This document shows, piece by piece, positions 6,026 through 10,763 of a stretch of DNA of 10,763 nt. A program made the position numbers and the translations under genes. Position 1 is the stretch's first letter. Each line of letters starts with the position of its first letter. The stretch spans positions 1-10,763 of the forward strand of contig CALBKL010000151.1 of NCBI GenBank assembly GCA_937895985.1, in the 5' to 3' direction. The notes under the pieces were generated by a model that did no database searches, was not told where the DNA came from, and worked only from the letters and a program-made list of their open reading frames with translations. Source of the DNA: an uncultured Solobacterium sp. (GTDB lineage Bacteria > Bacillota_I > Bacilli_A > Erysipelotrichales > Erysipelotrichaceae).

Positions 6026-6034
6026 GTTATACCA
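6026..6034 (-). promoter_or_regulatory. Extended -10 promoter of the ABC-F leader
   Basis: TGGTATAAC on the minus strand (6034-6026) gives an extended -10 with TATAAC. No good -35 is seen 17 bases upstream (TTTATG). Start near 6018 would give a leader of about 190 bases, covering both uORFs and the attenuator. Confidence 0.6.
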
Positions 6035-6057
6035 CAGAATCAACAAAACATAAACTT

Positions 6058-6549
6058 TTACAGAATGAATAAACCAAAAAATACTCCCAGAAGATATCCA
6101 ACTATTACATCTCGTGGATAATGTACTCCCCCTACTACACGGATATATCCTTCTAGTGCAGCTAGCACTAATAGTATGCATGCAAATATTGGAGAAATTG
6201 TAAAACACATCATCGCAATGATAGCAGCTGAAAATACATGTCGACTTGGCATTGCGTTATGTTGTGTTTCTTTTTCTAGGATTTGATCAATAGGATATTC
6301 TTCGTAAGGACGAGGACATGCTAGAACTTTCCGTAATAATGTTATTGCGACAATTGAAAATAGTGGAATTAGAATTGTCGGTAATAACTTCTCACTTTGT
6401 TTTACAAATAGATATACCAACAGTAACGGATATACAACGTAATATATATTTGTCACAATTTTATTACACAGGCGCAATTGATTTCGCTTTGCGTCTGCTT
6501 GATAGTTTTTTGTAAGTTCTTCATAGAACTTTAGGTAATTTGTTTTCAT
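6058..6549 (-). CDS. Small PAP2-superfamily membrane phosphatase
   Basis: 163 residues with about four to five hydrophobic segments (about 35-50, 55-70, 108-130, 145-163). The three PAP2 motifs are visible: a KX6RP-like element as RKVLACPRP (Arg in place of the first Lys), PSRH in MPSRHVFSAA, and R-x5-H-x3-D in RVVGGVHYPRD. These enzymes remove phosphate from lipid substrates such as undecaprenyl diphosphate or phosphatidylglycerophosphate; which one is not readable here. The nearby pgsA makes a PGP phosphatase role conceivable but unproved. ATG at 6547-6549 has no Shine-Dalgarno; a TATGAT lies eight bases upstream, hinting at a near-leaderless message. It is separated from recA by a terminator. 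Confidence 0.85.
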   Translation of the reverse strand: MKTNYLKFYEELTKNYQADAKRNQLRLCNKIVTNIYYVVYPLLLVYLFVKQSEKLLPTILIPLFSIVAITLLRKVLACPRPYEEYPIDQILEKETQHNAMPSRHVFSAAIIAMMCFTISPIFACILLVLAALEGYIRVVGGVHYPRDVIVGYLLGVFFGLFIL

Positions 6550-6603
6550 ACAGTAACATCATACAACAAATTCAATATCTTTTCTGTATCATGCTTATTA
6601 AGT

Positions 6604-6640
6604 AAAAAAGATACCCTTACGTTTTCAGTAAGAGTACCTT
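6604..6640 (-). terminator. recA terminator
   Basis: AAGGTACTCTTAC (6640-6628) pairs with GTAAGGGTATCTT (6620-6608), 13 pairs with two G-U, seven-base loop, followed by a T run (6609-6604). It begins four bases after the recA stop codon. Confidence 0.9.
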
Positions 6641-6643
6641 AGA

Positions 6644-7696
6644 TTATTCTGCTGTTGTTTCTGTGGAATCAGCTTCTGCTGTAGGGAATAACTTTGCCTT
6701 TACAAGTTCTGTAATCTCTGCATCAAATTCTGGGTGGTTTTTCATATACTCACGTACAGAGTTGAAGCCCTGTCCAAGTTTTTCACCCTTGTAAGAGAAC
6801 CAAGCACCTGCTTTTTCGATGATGTCGTTTTCTACTGCCAAACTGATGACTTCATCGATATGAGAGATACCTTGACCAAAGATCATATTAACGACTGCCA
6901 CCTTAAATGGAGGAGCTACCTTATTCTTAACAACCTTTACCTTTGTGGCAGAACCGATTACTTCGCTACCTTCCTTGAGCGCTTCACCCTTACGTACATC
7001 TAGACGTACGGATGAGTAGAACTTCAGTGCACGACCACCTGGTGTTGTTTCTGGGTTACCAAACATGATACCAACCTTTTCACGTAACTGGTTGATAAAG
7101 ATTGCGGTTGTATTGGAACGATTCATAACACCTGCTAACTTACGCATTGCCTTAGACATCAAACGTGCCTGTAGACCTACAGATGCATCTCCCATTTCAC
7201 CATCTAATTCAGCCTGTGGGACAAGTGCAGCTACAGAGTCAATAACAACTAAGTCAATCGCACCTGACTTAATCAATACTTCTGTAATTTCTAATGCCTG
7301 CTCTCCAGAGTCTGGTTGCGATAAGATGAGTTCATCAATATCTACGCCTAACTTTTTCGCATAGAGTGGATCGATTGCGTTTTCTGCATCGATAAATGCA
7401 CATCTACCACCTTGTTTTTGACATTCTGCGATTGCATGTAATGCAAGTGTTGTCTTACCAGAAGATTCTGGTCCATAAATTTCAATGATTCTTCCCTTTG
7501 GATAACCACCGATACCTAACGCACTATCAAGTGCTAAAGAACCGGATGGAATTGCGTCTACCGAAACATCCGCACGATCTCCAAGGCGCATAATACTGCC
7601 TTTTCCGTATTCCTTTTCAATTGCCTTAAGGGCATCCGCAAGTAGTTGATCTCGCTTATCTGCGGTAACTGTCTTTTCTTTTTTCTCTGCCGCCAT
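6644..7696 (-). CDS. recA: RecA recombinase
   Basis: 350 residues, usual length. Catalyses ATP-dependent homologous strand exchange and promotes LexA self-cleavage. Walker A GPESSGKT at 75-82; the family segments [22 protein letters not shown] (Walker B region), [44 protein letters not shown] (L2 region) and the C-terminal domain are all intact, with an acidic tail ending STETTAE. ATG at 7694-7696 has a strong SD (AGGAGGAG). Only 49 bases separate it from pgsA. A TATAAT (7716-7711) sits there but lacks a -35 and is too close to the SD, so recA is probably transcribed with pgsA, an order also known from Bacillus. No clear LexA box (GAAC-N4-GTTC) was seen in that gap. Confidence 0.98.
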   Translation of the reverse strand: MAAEKKEKTVTADKRDQLLADALKAIEKEYGKGSIMRLGDRADVSVDAIPSGSLALDSALGIGGYPKGRIIEIYGPESSGKTTLALHAIAECQKQGGRCAFIDAENAIDPLYAKKLGVDIDELILSQPDSGEQALEITEVLIKSGAIDLVVIDSVAALVPQAELDGEMGDASVGLQARLMSKAMRKLAGVMNRSNTTAIFINQLREKVGIMFGNPETTPGGRALKFYSSVRLDVRKGEALKEGSEVIGSATKVKVVKNKVAPPFKVAVVNMIFGQGISHIDEVISLAVENDIIEKAGAWFSYKGEKLGQGFNSVREYMKNHPEFDAEITELVKAKLFPTAEADSTETTAE

Positions 7697-7745
7697 AATT
7701 ACTCCTCCTGATTATATGTATGTTTGTTTTAAAATAATTCCACGA

Positions 7746-8339
7746 TTATTTTGATTCTAAAATATCATCTTTCATCTGCATGAAGTACTGTACACCAGAA
7801 ATAAAACTTACTAGTGCAGAGAACCACAACATGATCATACTCACCGGTAGTCCTAAGAGTTCAAATGGTAGATTATTTAATAGAATTAACGCAACGGTGA
7901 CCATCTGTAACACTGTCTTTAACTTACCCATCATACCAGCCGCAACAACTTTACCATTGGCGCTAGCCATCATACGGCAACCATCAACGACCGTATCACG
8001 CGCAATCATAATGATGACTGGGATAACTGGGATAATACCTCTAGAGATAAACAATAGGAACATTGTCGTTGTTAGTAGCTTATCTGCAATAGGATCAGCA
8101 AACTTACCAAATGTAGTAATCATATTTCTACTACGAGCAATATGTCCATCAATCGCATCTGTGATTGCGGCTAAAATATAAATTAATAACGCAGCGATAT
8201 CAATCACAGAGATAGATACATGTTGTACATAGAAACTTGCCGGTGTAATCCCAAAAGCACTATATGGAAATAAATAAACCAGAATAATAACTGGAATCAG
8301 TACAATTCTGAATAATGTTAATCGATTTGGAAGATTCAT
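7746..8339 (-). CDS. pgsA: CDP-diacylglycerol-glycerol-3-phosphate 3-phosphatidyltransferase
   Basis: 197-residue integral membrane enzyme making phosphatidylglycerophosphate, the first committed step to phosphatidylglycerol. The CDP-alcohol phosphatidyltransferase motif is perfect: D61-x2-D64-G65-x2-A68-R69-x8-G78-x3-D82-x3-D86. N-terminus MNLPNRLTLFRIVLIPVII is the family hallmark. Several hydrophobic helices follow (about 11-28, 45-60, 87-110, 130-150, 155-190). ATG at 8337-8339 with AGAGAGG upstream. It lies directly after rnpB and upstream of recA. Confidence 0.95.
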   Translation of the reverse strand: MNLPNRLTLFRIVLIPVIILVYLFPYSAFGITPASFYVQHVSISVIDIAALLIYILAAITDAIDGHIARSRNMITTFGKFADPIADKLLTTTMFLLFISRGIIPVIPVIIMIARDTVVDGCRMMASANGKVVAAGMMGKLKTVLQMVTVALILLNNLPFELLGLPVSMIMLWFSALVSFISGVQYFMQMKDDILESK

Positions 8340-8365
8340 GATTTTTCCTCTCTTTACCGCTCTTT

Positions 8366-8374
8366 AGTATACCA
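8366..8374 (-). promoter_or_regulatory. Extended -10 promoter of pgsA-recA
   Basis: TGGTATACT on the minus strand (8374-8366), an extended -10; no strong -35 upstream. It lies between the rnpB terminator and pgsA and would give a leader of about 20 bases. Confidence 0.6.
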
Positions 8375-8410
8375 TATTCTATCATTTGTTTATATCTGTA
8401 TGAATGCAAG

Positions 8411-8434
8411 AAAAAAGGAGGAAATTCATCCTCC
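8411..8434 (-). terminator. rnpB terminator
   Basis: GGAGGA (8434-8429), six-base loop, TCCTCC (8422-8417), then six T residues on the minus strand (8416-8411). It is a few bases beyond the RNase P RNA 3' end. Confidence 0.85.
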
Positions 8435-8439
8435 ATAAA

Positions 8440-8792
8440 TGCGTACAATTGTAAGCCATGTTCTGTCCTGTTTCCAGGGGCAGCCATTTATCTGTGCTTT
8501 CGCACCTGCATCACGCTTCAGTTCGCCTTCTGCAGTTCCTCTACCAAATTTGAGTTTCTCGCTTGCGGGGTTTATCTCGTTCCACCCGATAGGTTTCCCT
8601 ATCGGCTACGTCACTGTGACACCTTAAGGGCTTAAACCATGACCGAAGTTTTAGGTTCTCGCTCCGCCGTTATCTTTCGATACCCGGTCTTATTGATTGG
8701 GCCGGCACAAACACTACCATCATCGCAGATGGTGCGAGCATGGACTTTCCTCTAACACCATAGGTGCCAGCGACTGCCTCATGTACGTATAT
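8440..8792 (-). ncRNA. rnpB: RNase P RNA (catalytic RNA), type B-like
   Basis: Catalytic subunit of RNase P, which trims tRNA 5' leaders. Invariant blocks are visible on the minus strand: AGAGGAAAGTCCATGC (near 8753-8738, the P3-P4 core), CACAGTGACG near 8610, GTGGAACG-(A)G...AAACCCC near 8575, GAGAAACTCAAATTTGGTAG in the P15 region, and ACATGGCTTAC (8461-8451) near the 3' end. The P15 region resembles Bacillus (type B) rather than E. coli. Clear hairpins include CCGATAGG-GAAA-CCTATCGG and GTGC-GAAA-GCAC. P1 is probably CGTACA (from 8787) with TGTACG (down to 8442), which fixes the ends to within a few bases. It follows gpsB, a Bacillus-like arrangement. Confidence 0.95.
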
Positions 8793-8799
8793 CATTTTC

Positions 8800-9132
8800 T
8801 TATTCGTTATTGTTTGAGAATACTTGTCTTTCAAGACGGCTCAGACGTTTCAGAATATCAACATTAGAAGCACCTTGTGAGATTGGATCTAAGTCTTCCT
8901 GTGCCTTAATCTTACCTTCCACTTCGATAAGCTTTGCACGTAGGGAAGCATTTGTACGTTCCAACTCTTCAGCCTTCTTTGTCAAATCTGCAATCATATT
9001 TTCATATGTCTGATAGTCTTGAATGATTTCATCTAAAAGATGGTCAACTTGATCAGGATTATATCCCTTAAAATCAATATCAAGTTCTTTATCAACAATT
9101 TTCTGCGGATCTAGATTTAATTTACCAGCCAT
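8800..9132 (-). CDS. gpsB: GpsB cell-division/cell-wall coordinator (DivIVA-like)
   Basis: 110-residue cytosolic membrane-associated coiled-coil protein. N-terminal DivIVA-like domain (about 1-70) with IVDKELDIDFKGYNPDQVDHLLDEIIQDYQTY, then coiled coil (about 40-80), a linker, and the small C-terminal domain NVDILKRLSRLERQVF (about 90-105). GpsB links class A PBPs to the division site; a class A PBP lies in the divergent operon next door, as in Bacillus. ATG at 9130-9132 with AGGAGGG upstream. The gene is followed directly by rnpB with no terminator between them. Confidence 0.94.
   Translation of the reverse strand: MAGKLNLDPQKIVDKELDIDFKGYNPDQVDHLLDEIIQDYQTYENMIADLTKKAEELERTNASLRAKLIEVEGKIKAQEDLDPISQGASNVDILKRLSRLERQVFSNNNE
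8806..8834 (-). promoter_or_regulatory. Possible rnpB promoter inside the 3' end of gpsB
   Basis: TTGAAA (8834-8829), 17-base spacer, AATAAC (8811-8806). The predicted start near 8798 fits the RNase P RNA 5' end. Co-transcription from gpsB with processing is the alternative. Confidence 0.4.
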
Positions 9133-9158
9133 AACTACCCTCCTATGAATGCTTATTT

Positions 9159-9187
9159 ATTATCTCATTTCACTATCCTAAAAGCAA
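9159..9187 (-). promoter_or_regulatory. gpsB promoter
   Basis: TTGCTT (9187-9182), 17-base spacer, GATAAT (9164-9159) with TG one base upstream (extended -10). It lies in the divergent region and leaves a short leader to the gpsB SD. Confidence 0.55.
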
Positions 9188-9193
9188 TAAAAC

Positions 9194-9222
9194 TTCCTTA
9201 TTTATGTGAACATCTGTATAAT
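9194..9222 (+). promoter_or_regulatory. recU-ponA promoter
   Basis: Full-consensus TATAAT at 9217-9222; the -35 is weak (TTCCTT, 9194-9199, 17-base spacer). Start near 9229 leaves a leader of only about 12 bases before the recU ATG. GAACATCTGTAT just upstream of the -10 looks like half of a LexA box, but the second half is degenerate. Confidence 0.55.
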
Positions 9223-9240
9223 ATAAATGGGAATTTTTGT

Positions 9241-9831
9241 ATGGTCAATTATCCAAACGGAAAGAAAAAAGCATATACATCGAAACCTACTTCTGCTGGT
9301 GGCAGAGGTATGGCACTTGAAAAAGATATTAACGTAACAAATATGTTTTATCTAAGCATTGATAAAGCGGTCATTCACAAGAAACCAACACCGGTTACGA
9401 TTGTAAAAGTCGATTATCCAGCACGTAGTGCTGCAAAGATAACGGAAGCTTATTTTAAACTTCCTTCTACGACGGACTACAACGGTATTTATCGTGGAAA
9501 ATACGTTGATTTTGAGGCCAAGGAATGTGCTTCTCACACCTCCTTTCCTTTAAAATCATTACATGCGCACCAGGTTCAGCATCTACAAAATGTAATCAAC
9601 CATGGTGCAATTGCCTTTTTAATTGTAAAATGGACAGTGTTTAACGAAACCTATTATGTAAAGGCAGAGGATGTGATTTGCTTCGTGAAAGAAAGCACGC
9701 GTCACTCTATTCCCTATCGATGGTTTCAAGACAATGGGCACTTGATTCCCAGCACATACGTAACCCCGATTGATTATTTAAAGATTATCGATCAGTTATA
9801 CTTCAACTCAGGAGGAAACAATGACAAATAA
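9241..9831 (+). CDS. recU: RecU Holliday-junction resolvase
   Basis: 196 residues from ATG 9241 (family about 200). Cleaves Holliday junctions in recombination and chromosome segregation and modulates RecA in Bacillus. Signatures: MVNYPNGKKK start, RGMALEKDIN, VIHKKPTPVTIVKVDYP..RSAA..EAYFK, and the catalytic block STTDYNGIYRGKYVDFEAKE with Asp79, Asp90, Glu92 and Lys94; it ends DYLKIIDQLYF. The frame extends upstream to 9145, but the MVNYPNG start matches family N-termini and the promoter lies at 9194-9222, so the longer form is rejected. SD is weak (GGGAA). It overlaps the following PBP gene by 11 bases; recU-ponA is a conserved operon. Confidence 0.96.
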   Translation: MVNYPNGKKKAYTSKPTSAGGRGMALEKDINVTNMFYLSIDKAVIHKKPTPVTIVKVDYPARSAAKITEAYFKLPSTTDYNGIYRGKYVDFEAKECASHTSFPLKSLHAHQVQHLQNVINHGAIAFLIVKWTVFNETYYVKAEDVICFVKESTRHSIPYRWFQDNGHLIPSTYVTPIDYLKIIDQLYFNSGGNNDK

Positions 9832-10763
9832 ACAAAAGAAAAAACCTGGCGTAAAGCGTAAGATACACGGTTTTAAAATTCTAACGTTATTTATGGCAAT
9901 CATCGTTGGCTTTGAATTTGTTGGAGCTGCTGTTGGAGCTATCGCTATTAGCACACTCTTAAAAGGAACACCAGAATTCAAACTGGATGACTTTACAAAC
10001 TTCCAATCTACGATTGTCCTAGATGCAAATGGCAATAAGCTGGCTGACGTTGGTCAAACACTACGTGAAAACGTTGTTTATAATCAAATTCCAGAGTCTA
10101 TGATTGATGCATTCTTAGCAGTCGAAGACTCACGCTACTTTAGCCATAATGGATTTGACGTTCCACGTTTTACAAAGTCAGTTATTGAAACTATACTTCA
10201 TGGTTCTATGCAAGGTGGTTCTACATTTACGATGCAGCTGGTTAAGTTAACCTACTTCGTAGATGATCAAGCAGGAACTTCCAAGACCAAGAACATCCAA
10301 TATAAGGTACAACAGATTGCTTTAGCAATGGAACTTGAAAAGAATTCCTCCAAAGAAGAAATCTTTACAATGTATCTAAATAAGATGAATTTCGGTGGTG
10401 TAGGTAATATCCGTGGTGTACAAAAGGCATCCTTACAGTATTATGGTAAGAATGTTTGGGAATTAAACCTTGCAGAAAGCGCAATGCTTGCAGGTGTCAT
10501 TAACTCACCATATACATTTGACCCACATAATTACCTTGATAAAGCAACAAAACGTCGTAATACAGTATTAGACTTAATGGTTTACCATGGCTACATTACC
10601 CAAGAAGAATGTGACCTTGCCAAGTCTATTAAAGTTGAAGATTTACTCATTGACTCAAAATCAACACTCAATTCAAACTATACATATCAGGCATATATTG
10701 ATGCAGCTCTCAAAGAGGCTCGTGAAGTAACTGGACTTGATCCAATGAACGTTTCTATGGAAA
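9821..10763 (+). CDS. ponA: Class A penicillin-binding protein (PBP1), N-terminal part, cut by the window edge
   Basis: 314 codons are visible. Short basic cytoplasmic tail, one membrane anchor (about 19-48), then a GT51 glycosyltransferase domain: catalytic Glu102 in VEDSRYFSHNGFDVPR, GGSTFTMQLVK (132-142), ELEKNSSKEEIFTMYLNK (171-188), FGGVGNIRGVQKASLQYYGK, and LAESAMLAGVINSP. It polymerises lipid II glycan strands; the transpeptidase domain should follow beyond the window. ATG 9821 is within the end of recU and has a strong SD (GGAGG). Compared with consensus, STFTMQLVKL replaces STxTQQLxKN and YKVQQ replaces the usual RKxxE-type segment, a modest divergence. GpsB, a known partner of this class, is encoded divergently. 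Confidence 0.94.
   Translation, partial: MTNKQKKKPGVKRKIHGFKILTLFMAIIVGFEFVGAAVGAIAISTLLKGTPEFKLDDFTNFQSTIVLDANGNKLADVGQTLRENVVYNQIPESMIDAFLAVEDSRYFSHNGFDVPRFTKSVIETILHGSMQGGSTFTMQLVKLTYFVDDQAGTSKTKNIQYKVQQIALAMELEKNSSKEEIFTMYLNKMNFGGVGNIRGVQKASLQYYGKNVWELNLAESAMLAGVINSPYTFDPHNYLDKATKRRNTVLDLMVYHGYITQEECDLAKSIKVEDLLIDSKSTLNSNYTYQAYIDAALKEAREVTGLDPMNVSME

Noticed and set aside
5990..6208. 72-residue minus-strand ORF across the PAP2 end and ABC-F leader
   Set aside because: Overlaps the PAP2 C-terminus out of frame and the structured leader; no SD and no recognisable protein features.
7711..7716. TATAAT directly upstream of recA as its promoter
   Set aside because: No -35 at a workable spacing, and a start seven bases downstream would cut into the Shine-Dalgarno.
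7731..7752. AT-only inverted repeat between pgsA and recA as a terminator
   Set aside because: Eight A/T pairs with no GC and no following T-run on the minus strand; too weak to separate the genes.
8260..8627. ORFs on both strands across the pgsA upstream region and rnpB
   Set aside because: They cover the conserved RNase P RNA, its terminator and the pgsA start; coding there is a shadow of the RNA gene.
9208..9219. LexA box (GAACATCTGTAT) at the recU promoter
   Set aside because: Only one half-site (GAAC) is good; the other half reads GTAT instead of GTTC, and recU is not generally an SOS gene.
9145..9240. Extended 228-residue RecU starting at 9145
   Set aside because: The added N-terminus has no family match, would begin upstream of the TATAAT promoter at 9217, and MVNYPNG at 9241 matches RecU N-termini.

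Overview
The window is an AT-rich chromosomal segment of a low-GC Gram-positive bacterium (Bacillota). Gene content and order fit a Bacillus-like core: RNase Y next to YmdB, PgsA next to RecA, and GpsB - RNase P RNA beside a divergent recU-ponA pair. The GlcT-type PTS antiterminator, bacterial type B-like RNase P RNA and RecU are all typical of this phylum. Protein divergence from Bacillus, the clostridial-type 2[4Fe-4S] ferredoxin and compact gene packing would suit an anaerobic Erysipelotrichia-like lineage. That placement is inference, and I saw no plasmid, phage, transposon or CRISPR signature.

Layout. All genes from 100 to 9132 lie on the minus strand; recU and a class A penicillin-binding protein (cut by the right edge) run on the plus strand. 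Read in minus-strand transcription order from 9132 downward: gpsB; rnpB; pgsA and recA (probably one unit, ending in a terminator at 6604-6640); a small PAP2 phosphatase; an ABC-F ATPase with a 190-base regulated leader; rny; ymdB; a ferredoxin; then a stand-alone glucose-type EIIA (crr) and glcT. The left edge cuts whatever follows glcT.

The two most informative stretches are non-coding. (1) Upstream of crr, at 1402-1465, there is a recognisable ribonucleic antiterminator (RAT) whose 3' end overlaps an intrinsic terminator. The second gene of the operon is the antiterminator protein that would bind this RAT, giving an autoregulated crr-glcT loop. (2) Upstream of the ABC-F gene, at 5843-6003, a short-uORF leader carries a terminator, a perfect 12-base antiterminator arm and a nested anti-antiterminator. 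This is the architecture of ribosome-mediated attenuation used by several antibiotic-responsive ABC-F genes.

Functional themes: cell-wall growth and division (GpsB, class A PBP), DNA recombination (RecA, RecU), RNA turnover and processing (RNase Y, RNase P), membrane lipid synthesis (PgsA, perhaps PAP2), sugar uptake control (EIIA, GlcT) and translation protection (ABC-F). Most coding content is housekeeping; the novelty is in the regulatory leaders. No protein system of a plainly undescribed kind was found.
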